Assembly (NCBI RefSeq): GCF_000499385.1 | Contig: NW_013654863.1 | Span: 2,488-66,487 of the forward strand | DNA: 64,000 nt | Direction of reading: 5' to 3' | Source of the DNA: Eimeria necatrix | Taxonomy: Eukaryota; Apicomplexa; Conoidasida; Eucoccidiorida; Eimeriidae | Part shown: one piece after another, positions 43,407 to 54,313 of the stretch | How positions within the stretch are numbered: the first letter of the stretch is position 1 | Layout of the letters: each line of letters starts with the position of its first letter | Notes under the pieces: model-generated | What the model was told of the DNA's origin: nothing | Seen by the model: the letters and a program-made list of their open reading frames with translations, nothing else | The model's database searches: none | Program-made: the position numbers and the translations under genes

Positions 43407-46400
43407 ATGCAACAATACCAGCACACGGGCACGCCCACGCCCACCGCTGACGGTACACGCAGCCCAGTACATTTGGATTCGCACCGTGCGGCTTCATCTC
43501 GCCTCTACAGCAATGAAGTCGCAGCAATGTCTTGCGCAGAATCTGATGAGAGCATTCGCGGTTTGCCAGAAATGAATGACGATCGCTCACATGGATGTAG
43601 CCAACATGAGCAATGTGACATCCTACAGCATGAAAGGGCCGGGCCTTCCACTGCTATTCAGGAGAAGCCAACCTGCGGAGCTACAAAACAGAAGCTTGAA
43701 GAAGACGATAACAATGACACAGAAAGGCAGCAGTCGCGCATATGTGTTCTCAAGCCGAGAGCAGGGTGCAGCAGTGTTAGCGAGGCAGGAGGCCACGGCC
43801 CCACTAAACTGAGGAACAGCCCGACTGAACGCCGTGCTCTTCCCAAGTGGACCTTCGCAAATTGTACGGCCATTGACATTTTTCCAATGTCTTATGATTT
43901 CGAGCCCTTGTCGATGCACAGTGACACGCATGGGGTATGGGTGCTCGTGTATTCGAAGGCCGGCGCCCTCCGCATCATCCGCTGCTCACCCAAATCAGGA
44001 AGCCGACAGTCCGATTTAACAGTATCTGCCAAAGAACTGATGGAACCCTGGGAGACCAAGGCAGTGCTGCATATTAACGGCGGGGCAAAGCTCCCGAAAC
44101 GCCCCCAGGGAGAGATCGGCTTTGTGCGTGTTGGAGATGAGTCATTGCTTCTGGTCGGGGAGGCAGAAAGCCTTGCCTCGAAGCAAGCTACTCGACTGGC
44201 TGTGTACTCCATCGGGTGTAGGGACGAGAGTCATTGTGACAACACTGCAGTAGAGGTCGAGTTCGAACACCTCACGAGATGGCCGGTTGGCCAGGGAACA
44301 GCAGCACCTAGGCCTCGATCCTACTACAGTATAACTGCAGATGAGCAAAGCCAAAGTTTCCTTTTGTTTGCAGGAGCAGCAGCTGCTGGGTGCCACGAAG
44401 GAGAAGAGGCCTCCGGTCCCCTTGAAGAATTCCTGCCGTCTTCTTGGGACATTTTTGATGATTTGTGGAGTTTCTCTAAGCTCTCACGCCAGTGGCATAG
44501 ACTCTTTATCATAGCTTCAACTGAAGAAGACGGGCTGGCTACGAATGAGTGCCCTACATTGCCGTGGCCTCCTGCACGTGCTGGACACTCAGCGGCAGTG
44601 TGGGGAGGGTATATGTGGGCGTTTGGCGGCTACACAAAGCGCATAAAAGGCGCTGGATGCTCAGAGAATGGAGTGGCTGTAGATGATCTCTGGTGTTGGG
44701 ACATCGAAGGGAACTCTTGGCGGCAGATCCGCCCAGTAGGCAAAGCACCCGCGCCGAGGTATCGCCATGCGAGCTCCTTCGTTTCTGGTCTTCTCCTCAT
44801 TTATGGAGGTGCAGCGGCCGATGGGCCAGTGGCCCCAGAAGAAACTCTGTACGCTGCGAACGTCGCGGACTTAAGGACGGCCGTATGGACACGTGTGACC
44901 ATCCTTGACGCTCTACCTCCAACTCAGTTCTTCCTTGGCAGTGCTGCCTGCTATTCAAATCACGATAAAATAGACAAGGAATTGTTTTTTATCTACGGGA
45001 AATCTGATGCATTTTTAATTTCTGAAAATGTGCTAGAGAGCATAGATAACGGTTGCAGCGCAAGGTCCTGCGAGGAAACACCGGTTGGCGCCCACACGCA
45101 AGAAAGGGGCGCGAGCGATCAAGGAACATACAGGAGGCAACGCCTTGACACACCGGGCAAGCCATGCCTGCCAAGGGAATTTCGTTTATCTTCTGTTCCT
45201 CCGGTAGAACGCGGAGCACGGAGCAGCATACTGAGGGCTTCAACTGAAGACCCTATAGCACGGGGCGATGAGTCACTAAGGAACAGCGGCCTGGAAGGGG
45301 AGCCGCGCATTTGCAATCCCATAGGTCTTCAGATCCTGGTCACCCCCATGGTGAGATCTGCTCAGCCTGCGCTGACTGCCGCGGGCGCAGGTACTGCAGT
45401 TCGGGTTCGAGAGCCGCGGAAGGATCTCTTCACCGCTAACCAAAAAGCCCACTGGAAGCCTTGTCCACCCTTGCGCTCTTCAGTAGCTCCTGTTGTTTTC
45501 CGCCCCCGGTGCCGTGTGCAGCGATGCCCCGGTCAAGACAAAGGGCAGCTACAGGGTCCTTGTGCTGCCTTGGTTCAGAAGCCTCACCGTCAGATGGCCA
45601 GTGGCTATCCTCCAAAGGCCTCCACTGCAGTTTTGCAACAAGCAAACCCTGCTGTCTATCCACCACGGAGAGAAATCCAGGGCTCAACAATGCTGAGGAG
45701 TCAGTCGCACACAACGGAAACGTGGGCGGCCCCAGAACGAATGCGGCAGCAAAGTCTTCGTGCGATAGACCAGCAGAAACAGCAAGTAACTGAAAGGTAT
45801 GCAGGCAATTCATTGAGTGCAAAGAGATCTGCACATCTTGAGGCACCGATGCCTCTCTTACAACATCTGTCTTTTCGTTCTCCCGCACCTCATGATGCAG
45901 CATCACGCTCCGCTAGGAGCATTATGGGGGACTCTGTGATGCATGATTGCTTGACGTTTGGCACTGCCAATGTAACCAGAGCTTCATTCTCTGGTCGCCG
46001 ATGGCGTCCGTTGGCTTTGTCCTCAGCTTGTGCAGCGCGGCGGTCATTTTCCGGTATGCCTTTGCGTGTCCCAATAGAAAATTATGCTCAGCTGCCACCG
46101 GTCAAAACAAAAGCTTCCCCAGCCCAAAGTCAAGCAAGTTGCATTGCATTCACAGAGCAGACAGGCCTTTCAGAGCCCCGCCCTGCTGTAGTGACCGGAG
46201 AACAGCCGTTGGGCATCAACAGCGTGAAGGGAGAAAATTCGAGGCTTGTGGTAGGGCCGACTGTACCTCCTGGAGCAGCTGCAACAGCAGTAGCTGTTGC
46301 AGCAGCCCCTGCAACAACAACGACAACAGTTACAGCTGCTACAACGGCACCTGCTGCGCCAGCTGATGAAGCATCAAAACACAAGTTTTACCCTCTGGGT

Positions 46401-47573
46401 ACTTTGAGTTCGAACCAGATTGCTGATGAAGCCTCCTCCCCGGTGCATTCCAACTACACCGTTCAGCAGTCAGGCCCACGGAGAGTCGATGGGCTGACGG
46501 CCCTCATGTTTTGGGCCACCTCGACTTCCAGCGCCTACAGACGCAGCTCCACAGAGAACGCGACGGTTGGAGGCTCTACCCGGGAAAACAGCAACAGCAG
46601 CGTTTCCCAATTCACTAGCCAGGGCAACAGCAGCAGCCAGACCATAGCGGACACAAACAATGGAAACAGGGACTCAGAAGCTACCTGCACCCAACGCAGT
46701 ATCGACGGCGATTTTGCCTGCCAGGGCACACGTCGCAGCTCTTTGCCTCCACTGTCGACTACTTCAAGGCTCTATCATTCGCCTCAAAGTCAAGAGCAGC
46801 GCCTTGCAGCCATGTTCTATTCTTCACAGCTGTCAGCTGCTAGTGCTCCAGCTCAGCGCTGTAGCGCAGAACGGGCTTCTCTCCCGCCTCTGCCTTACTC
46901 GGTCAGTATGAAGCCCCCTGCGGCTGCTGACGCCCCTAAATCAATGGTAGCACGGCGAGTGGCTGCTCACGCCTTTGTTGCCGAACCGACGGGGCTGACG
47001 GGTGATGAGGGCCTCTCCTTCCCTCGTCCCGCCCGGAAAGTGAAAGCCTCCAGCAGCACCAAAATGCGGCGATCGGGCACCAACAGCAAGCCAAAAGCCA
47101 AGACTTCAGCTGAGGGTTCTGGAAAGGAGAAGCACAGAGATGCCCATAGTGCTAAGGCAATGCCGCGCCAATCCAGCAGCAATTCGCGTCAGCCGCTTAG
47201 GGCCACTGCTGCAGCCATCCGGCGAGCCAGCAAAAGGGCTGCCTCGCAGCAGCAAGCCGCTGCATCAACAGCCGGTAGGGTTACAAGTCTCATGCCGACT
47301 CGGAAGGTAAGCCGAGAAGGCAACAGTCACACACAAGTTGGATACTGCGTAACAAAAATAAAGCCAGCCCTTCAGGGCCCCCGCAGATCAAGTACCATCC
47401 CCAGGATGGCATCTCCACTGGCGCCACTAGAGGATTCGCTTCTGAGGCGGATGGTCGGCTGGCCTCCCGAAGCGATCGCTGCTGTGCTGGTGCACAAAGT
47501 CAACATGTCGCTGGAGCCAATGCAGAGACGCCGACTTAGCAGCGTGAAGCACAAGTCTACGCAAAAGGGGTAA
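43407..47573 (+). CDS. Kelch-repeat protein with long disordered C-terminus
   Basis: A single open frame of 1,388 codons, apparently without introns. The ATG at 43407 is preceded in frame by TAA, which supports this start. Residues about 150-560 carry Kelch-type blades: PRPRSYYSI with FLLFAGAAAAG (about 303-328), DDLWSFSKLSRQWHRL, RAGHSAAVWGGYMWAFGGYT (about 390-405), DDLWCWDIEGNSWRQIRPVG (about 424-443), PRYRHASSFVSGLLLIYGGA (about 450-470) and TLYAANVADLRTAVWTRV. The remaining 800 residues are S/A/R/P-rich and lack a fold signature, with a short A/T-rich stretch near residues 955-985. Kelch propellers are protein-interaction scaffolds, and no catalytic domain is visible. Unlike genes in segments 1 and 3 it has no long CAG runs. 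AATAAA occurs at 47587, 14 bases after the stop. Confidence 0.8.
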   Translation: MQQYQHTGTPTPTADGTRSPVHLDSHRAASSRLYSNEVAAMSCAESDESIRGLPEMNDDRSHGCSQHEQCDILQHERAGPSTAIQEKPTCGATKQKLEEDDNNDTERQQSRICVLKPRAGCSSVSEAGGHGPTKLRNSPTERRALPKWTFANCTAIDIFPMSYDFEPLSMHSDTHGVWVLVYSKAGALRIIRCSPKSGSRQSDLTVSAKELMEPWETKAVLHINGGAKLPKRPQGEIGFVRVGDESLLLVGEAESLASKQATRLAVYSIGCRDESHCDNTAVEVEFEHLTRWPVGQGTAAPRPRSYYSITADEQSQSFLLFAGAAAAGCHEGEEASGPLEEFLPSSWDIFDDLWSFSKLSRQWHRLFIIASTEEDGLATNECPTLPWPPARAGHSAAVWGGYMWAFGGYTKRIKGAGCSENGVAVDDLWCWDIEGNSWRQIRPVGKAPAPRYRHASSFVSGLLLIYGGAAADGPVAPEETLYAANVADLRTAVWTRVTILDALPPTQFFLGSAACYSNHDKIDKELFFIYGKSDAFLISENVLESIDNGCSARSCEETPVGAHTQERGASDQGTYRRQRLDTPGKPCLPREFRLSSVPPVERGARSSILRASTEDPIARGDESLRNSGLEGEPRICNPIGLQILVTPMVRSAQPALTAAGAGTAVRVREPRKDLFTANQKAHWKPCPPLRSSVAPVVFRPRCRVQRCPGQDKGQLQGPCAALVQKPHRQMASGYPPKASTAVLQQANPAVYPPRREIQGSTMLRSQSHTTETWAAPERMRQQSLRAIDQQKQQVTERYAGNSLSAKRSAHLEAPMPLLQHLSFRSPAPHDAASRSARSIMGDSVMHDCLTFGTANVTRASFSGRRWRPLALSSACAARRSFSGMPLRVPIENYAQLPPVKTKASPAQSQASCIAFTEQTGLSEPRPAVVTGEQPLGINSVKGENSRLVVGPTVPPGAAATAVAVAAAPATTTTTVTAATTAPAAPADEASKHKFYPLGTLSSNQIADEASSPVHSNYTVQQSGPRRVDGLTALMFWATSTSSAYRRSSTENATVGGSTRENSNSSVSQFTSQGNSSSQTIADTNNGNRDSEATCTQRSIDGDFACQGTRRSSLPPLSTTSRLYHSPQSQEQRLAAMFYSSQLSAASAPAQRCSAERASLPPLPYSVSMKPPAAADAPKSMVARRVAAHAFVAEPTGLTGDEGLSFPRPARKVKASSSTKMRRSGTNSKPKAKTSAEGSGKEKHRDAHSAKAMPRQSSSNSRQPLRATAAAIRRASKRAASQQQAAASTAGRVTSLMPTRKVSREGNSHTQVGYCVTKIKPALQGPRRSSTIPRMASPLAPLEDSLLRRMVGWPPEAIAAVLVHKVNMSLEPMQRRRLSSVKHKSTQKG

Positions 47574-48653
47574 CAGTTGGCTTGTAAATAAAGTAAGGAG
47601 CTTTGTTTTAGAATATACCCCTGAATTTATGCATAAAACCGGCAGCAGCCCTACAGTCGCACGACAACAGCTAGTTAGCTGCAAGCTTTCATCTTTTTTG
47701 GTCGGCAGTGAAGTGCCGCCGGTGCAGCCACCGGACTGCCGACTTCCGTGCTAATCATTGCATAATGATCAGACCCTACTAGCTTTAAGCCTATTTTTTG
47801 ACGAGGCTTTTCTCTAGATTTTTCAGTTCGCTGAAGGAGGAACGCTATGACGCACGTAACTCGGCTTAGCCTTTCTAAAATCCTCAGTAGCTTTGATTAG
47901 GAGAGCTTGATTTCGGTTCGGGTACAAGGTCAAGTACTTTGCCTCACTATTAGGGGCTGATTTCATGAACCTGACAGTGAGCGAAGCTGCCACATATGTT
48001 GCACCAGAATGCGAATTTTCTAGTCCTCAACCCTGAAAGAAGTGGTAAATAATCGGACCATGTGGCTGAATTTTCTAGTAGCTAGTACATTTCAGCAAAG
48101 TTTATCGACGTGCACACTAACGGATTCTTTTGATCGTTGTAGGTAATACCTGAATGAAGGCATGAGCTGCATGATTCGAACTGCAAGACATGAACTTGGT
48201 TTGTAAGTTTCGTATTGTAAATAGTTTACTTCGCATCCAGAGGTACGGAAATTTGTATTCCAAAACCAGTATATTTCTTAGATCAATGCTTTTTCGTATG
48301 GGTTTTTCAGTGTATTTTGCTGCTTGACCTGTTTATTACAGGTTGAGGACTGCACGCTGTTGCCGTGGCGCACAAGCTTGTTATTTGCTGCGATCACTTG
48401 GAAATCCTTCAAAAATAAGACAAACACATAAGTGACCCTTTAGAATTTGTAGAACTGAGTTCTTGTCACATTTTTCTCGTGTGCTACAAGGGCTGTCCAC
48501 GTTTGACCCCGCTAGGCTGCTTCGGCCTCGGGCCAGCCCCTCTGTCGTGCTGCTGTCGGTGCACTTTATGAAAAGGGTTTTGCTTCATAAGCATCAGTAA
48601 AAAAATCGGTTTTAAATAAATAGAGCAAACAAGAGCCGGCGGATCGATTGAAA
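47574..48653. other. Intergenic region
   Basis: About 1.1 kb with no recognisable gene. It holds the likely 3' end of the Kelch gene (AATAAA at 47587) and presumably the promoter of the downstream coiled-coil gene. No strong repeats were seen. Confidence 0.5.
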
Positions 48654-50213
48654 ATGTCGACTGAGAAGGCCACACAAGCCATTCCCTGCTCTACACCGGG
48701 GTCACCTAACACTGCGGAGGGGGCTACTTCTTTGCAGGAGCTGCGGAGCCAGATTGCTGCTCAAGCCGGCAGACTTATACTTGTCAGCGAGAAGAAGCAC
48801 AGCAATGGCTATAGCGTCTACTACCAGGTGCTGCCGATGCATCATCTGCATGTCGCCCCAGTGCTACACACCAAGCAACGTAGAGGATCTGAACCTCACG
48901 AGACACAGCGCCCTGCACCAAGGCAAAAAGCCAACACCAGAACAATCGCTTGTCATTTTTTGCGTGCAGCCGGCGGCCAGCAGCGAAAACATCTGCCAGA
49001 AATATTACGAAGAAGTGCTGCAGCGGTGGCAACAGCGCTACAAAAAGGGAGATCGTCCTGGAGTTGAGAAAAAGCTGAGGGATGCAGAGGCCCGAAGAGC
49101 CACAATAAGGCAAGACACACTCGAGAGGCTGGCAAAACACATGCTACGCATACAGCAAGCGTTGGGCAAGAGGCAGGAGCTCTTCAACTCCAAATGTACA
49201 CAAACACAAAAGGCAAGCAATAACGTACAGCATGACCAAACCTCGCCACAGATCTCCCCTTCCCTTTTTCCCTGTGACCACTAGCGTGAATCACATACGT
49301 GACCAGTTGGCTGTTTGCCGTTACTTGTGACCGCAGGCGTTAGCGAGGGTGCTGGAGGCACTGCACCGGCGCGCTAAGAGGCAGCAGGAGCTCAAAAACA
49401 AATTCATGGAACTGTACAAGAGGAGTGCAAGGTTGGTACCAGTCTTACTGTCGCAAGGTGATGCTGCTAACAGATAATCTTAGACTCTCGTGTCGCAAGT
49501 TACAAAATGCATTGCAAGGGGGACGCCCGTGCTCTAAGGTTAAGGGCTACAGGAAGGACGCGCTCTGTATAAACAGCAGCACGCATTATTACAAATCTTG
49601 TAAATTTCCACTCTTGAGTAGAGACAAGATTTCGGTCGTCCGTATGTGGCATAGGAACCGCGAAGAGGTCAAGCGCCGGGCAGCGGAGCTGCAGCGGCGC
49701 ATAGAAGCACGAGAGAAGCAAGCACACGCCTTGCGCTGTGAGCAGCTCCAAAAGAAACGAAAGAAGGGATCCGCAGCAGCAGTAGCAGACAAGACAAACA
49801 ATGCCTCTTCATCCGTCACAAGTAAGCCTCTACGCTGTTTGTGTTTCACTCAACAGCAACAACCACAATAGATATGCAGAAGCACAAATTTGCTGCATGT
49901 TTCCGTCTTGGTGGCCCGTATTGAGCATGCGATGACTCTGCCATGGTCTCCAAAGACTTCTGGTGTTTTTGTTGCTTCAGCTGAAGCATAGGACTACTAA
50001 CGCTAATCCGGCTAGCTACAGCTGGCAAGACACAGAGGGCACAGCTTTGCTGTTGCCTCTTCACGTGTTCTTGCATAAGCCTTCTTTGTTTTCATAGTTA
50101 AGGCAGTGCGCGGGGAGATTTACACAAGTAGGCAGGGCTGCCGTTGCTGCTGCAGTGGCAGCCGCAGCGGCTGCTGCAGCCGGTCTCAATGTGACTCCTT
50201 ACTACGCGCATAG
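48654..50213 (+). CDS. Five-exon coiled-coil protein, unrecognised
   Basis: Proposed exons: 48654-48827, 48862-49224, 49337-49431, 49622-49821, 50098-50213 (TAG), about 315 aa, phases 0/0/2/1. The start MSTEKATQAIPCSTPGSPNT follows an AT-rich leader. From about residue 80 the chain is strongly helical and basic: KYYEEVLQRWQQRYKKGD, EARRATIRQDTLERLAKHML, ALARVLEALHRRAKRQQELK, RNREEVKRRAAELQRRIEAR. It is therefore probably a coiled-coil structural or nuclear protein. Intron 1 would be only 34 bases, so a sequence error there is an alternative. The C-terminal exon is C/S-rich and the weakest part. The gene converges on the SAPS gene with about 325 bases between stops. Confidence 0.55.
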
Positions 50214-50537
50214 CTGCCCTACTGCTGCACCGCAGCGGCAATAAAGTGTAGCATCTGCTGCAGCAGCAGCAACTACTACAGCAGCTGCTACAGGTAGCTA
50301 CGGCCTCAGCTGTAGCTGCCAATTGTTTTACCTGAGTCTCCACTGGCCAGGCCAGAGGAGAATGAATGCGTCCTTGGTACCTAAGGACTGTTAAGGGCCC
50401 CAAGAGCACATAAGAATGCCAGAGGAACTAGTGATAATGATAATAGTTCTAGCCATCACAATAATGGTAAGGTCTAAAAACACGTCGCCGGTCACCTAAA
50501 TAAAATAGAAACAGGCAGAACCGCACTTGCCTATGGG

Positions 50538-53500
50538 CTACGACCTCCATGGCTGCTGCTGCTGCTGCAGCTGCCGCAGCTGCTGCATGTCTCCTGGATT
50601 TCCATCCCCTAGCGGCTGTGTATTAAAAAGGCTTGCTTCTGCCTGCCTAAACTGAGGACCCTCGTCGGCCTCCCCAAGTTGCTCAGGCGGCAACACCACA
50701 CGGGGTGTGTGCCCATGGGACGAGTGGTGGCTGCCCTCTTTCTTGCGCTGAAAAAAAACCCCACATGAACCCACGCCACAGAGCACACTGGCTAGGGCTT
50801 GACTGCATGCATATAACGGCAGGGGATGGCTAGTGACTACCCTGTTCCAACCTACTTTTTTCTCAGATTTGCTCTTCCGATGCTTGCCCTGTAACACCAG
50901 AGAAAAGCACAATCCATGGAAAATTCCAGAAAAGACAGAACCGAACGGAAAACACATCTATACGAGGGTCGACTTGGGACATGCAAAGCACAACCTCAGT
51001 AGTTCCCGGCTACAGTCATCACCCGAGTGCAACTTGTCGCTGCTGCTGCTGTTGGTATTGCTGCTGCTGCTGCTGCTGCTACTGCTACTTTTACCTATGG
51101 CCATACCTCTCTCTGATGTTGCAGTTTCTCTTGCCTTTTTCTTTCTTCCTTTACCCGCCTAGCCTCGTCCACTGGCATGAAGTTGTTTGGGTCTGTCAGA
51201 TCCAAGAAGGGTCCCCTCCGCTGCTTCCTGTAGCAGCAACAGCAGCAGCACAAACAGCATTCACGAGGCAACCACGCAGCGCTTGGTAAGGCGGTTATAT
51301 ATCAGGGGAAGCCTGTGCACCGCTCTACATACCAGATGCCACCAACGGCAGTGAAGAAACATGCACACACAAAGTTGGCAAATGGTACCAACAAAGACAA
51401 GATCTGTGCAGAATAAATAGTGTTAATACCAGAAATATTGCACAGTGGAGGTGAAGATGCATTGGGTATTTTCATGAGGGCAAGAGAAACAGACAACGAA
51501 ATAAACAATGAGCTCACGATATAAAACGCTGCAACTTTTGCCATTTGCGAGACTGCAACAAAAACTGAGTCACGTAAGTCATCGGTGCCCCCTGGTGGCT
51601 CCCCGGCACATCGAGGCAGCGCCTCGCGCTGTCTTTTTCGCTGCTGCTATCGCTGCTGCTGCTGATGGTATCACTGCTGCTGCCATCGCTGCTGTTGCCG
51701 TCGCTGCAGCTGCTGTCCGTGTAGCTGACGGGAGACAGTTGCACGCTTTCAGCTTCTTCTGCTGATGCTGCTGCTGCGGAGGATGCTGCTGCCGTGGCTG
51801 CTGCTACGGAAAGTGGCTGCTCTGCTGCAGACGCTGCTGATGCTGGCTGGGGAGGAGACAGTCGGCGTGGACTGCTACTGCTGCTGCTGCTGCAGGGCTG
51901 CGTTGACCCCTCCTCAGTAACCAGCGGCTGGGGGGTCGGCGGGGTGACGACGAAAGCCTCAGAAGTTTGCTGCAGCAGATCCAAAAAAAGAACTAATTGC
52001 TAATGTGTAAAGATGTACAGCACCGCAAGTAGCGTGCAGTTGTTACTGCTTACCTCTCCAGCTGCCTGCATGTTTTGCGTGGTGGTGGCAGCCGTCGGTG
52101 ACACGGGGGGGGAGAAGTGGTCAAAATCAATCTCCATCGGTTGCACCCCTTCAGGCCCTCTAAAGTGGACGACAGCCGCCACATGACCCTCTGCAGAAGT
52201 ATCATATGCTGCTGCTGGAGACGGTGTTCCTGCTTGCACTGGCGATCGTACTGCAGGCGATTGGGGCCGCGGCGTTAGAGGTTGTGAAGCAGCAGAGCTC
52301 CTGCTGATGCTGCCGCTGCTGCTGCTGCTGCTGGCGCTGTTCAGTGCCTGGTGGCGATTCTCAAGCGAGACGCCTCCTCCGGCGCGGCACAAAGCCAAGG
52401 CCCCATCAGAGGAGCTCTCCGCTGCAGGTTCGTGTTGTTGCCGCTGTGGCAGCTGCTGTTGCTGCTGCGAGGCAGAAGTTTCCGTGCTGCAGCTGTTGCT
52501 GGGGTTGTCCCCACCCGGCCTCATGCATGCTGCCACCTGCAGCTCACCTGCTGCTGTATGTGGGTTGGCGGAGGTCCTGGATGCTTGTCGTGCCATTCCA
52601 TCAAGACTTTCGCGTCTTTCCTGTTGCTGCTGCAGCTGCGGCTGCTGTTCGTCCTCCGCAACAAGGCGCACAAGTGGAGTGAGGGGCAAGGAGACCTTGG
52701 GCAAGTCCACTACTGTGTCTGCAGCATGCATGCCTCCTTCAGTGGGTGCCATCTCTGGAGCAGCAGCAGCCGGAACAGCGGGTGCTGCTGCTGTTGCAGC
52801 TGGGGCTGATGATGCTGCTGGAGGAAGGATGGGAATTACTGGGAGCAAAGAGTGCAGCAACGCCGCTGGGGACACCGTCGAAACTGCTGCTGTGACGGTT
52901 ACAGGACTTGCAGCAGCACCAGTTGCTGTTGCTGCCGTTGCTGCTGGGTTGGCAGCATCGAATCCGCCACTCCTTGGGGAGAAGAGTTTCAAAGCTAGCG
53001 TATGCTGCTGCTGCTGCTGCTGGCTACTGCTACGCGGGGTGCAGGGCCCCAACCGAGGGGTGTTCATCCCAGAGGAAGGAGAAGAGGGGCAAAGAGCCGG
53101 CACAACACCATCAAGCTGCACATGTATGCTCATGTGTATCAAAAGATCCACAATGGGCCCCAGGCCGTCAGCTGCAGGGATAAACAGGCAGGGGTGCAGC
53201 ACCGCATGAGGCGCAATTGTAACGGCGACGAAGTGAGCCCTGAAACTGTAACTCAGAGCCTGTTACTTGCCCACTGCCTGCACTTAAGTCATCCTTTTCT
53301 CTGTCTGACACCTATGCCACCAACCTGGAGCTTGTCTGTTATTTATTGTGAATGCTGCTCTGCTCCCCCGTTTGATTGACTCTCACCTGGCTGCCTCTTC
53401 GCCTGGCTGTGACTCTGGCGGTACTGAGACACTGCGTGGTCCAAACGGTCCAGCAAGCGACAGTCTGCAAATAGCCGGCGGTGCATCTCCTCAGACCCCA

Positions 53501-54282
53501 AGTCCAGAGCCTGTACGCATGCAAAAATGTGCGCATGCGCGCATCTTTATATCCTTTTTTTGTGCCGATGTATGCATGCATGGCAGCAGTGGGGCTTGCT
53601 TCTTTGTATCGAAGCATGCATGGGCGCGTTTCTGCCGTCTACACAGCTCAGTGCGCCAGCGTGCATGCACGAATGAAACCATACAGGCAGGTGTTCCGAA
53701 TGCAACAAACATTCGCAAGCATGCTGCACCTCCTCACTGAAGCCCTTCTTCCCTTTGCACCGACAGCGCTAGCAGCAGCAGTAGCAGCGGCAGCAGCAAC
53801 AGCAGCGCACCCTTCTGAGTATGCACAAAAGCTTGGAGGCAAATATATGGTGCGATCTGCGCGTGATGAACAGCTCCAGTAGCCCTTGCCAGTGTGACAC
53901 AGTCAAGTGCTCAAGCAGCGCAGGCACCACACCCACTAACTGCTGCAGCGCATCGATGGCCGCAATGAAGGACACACCCAGGCGGCCTAATGGCCCCCTG
54001 AAGACAAACGCAATTGCACATATGCGCATGCTTCAACGCCTGCACAAATGCGCGTCCTAAAAGGACACGAATTTGTGCATTTTTGTGCAAGTGGAAGAAG
54101 TAACGGAGTGATGATACAAGTCGCTACCTCCCAGCGCACTGGGAGCAGCAGCAGCAGTAGCACAGTAAGTCACAACGGTAGAGCCTGCAGCAGCTGCAGC
54201 ACTTCATGGAGGAACTGGGCCCCAGAAAAGAGTGTAGCCAAGCAGTCTGTACAGCTACAGTCAATGCTGGAGGCTCGCCCAC

Positions 54283-54313
<31 letters not shown>

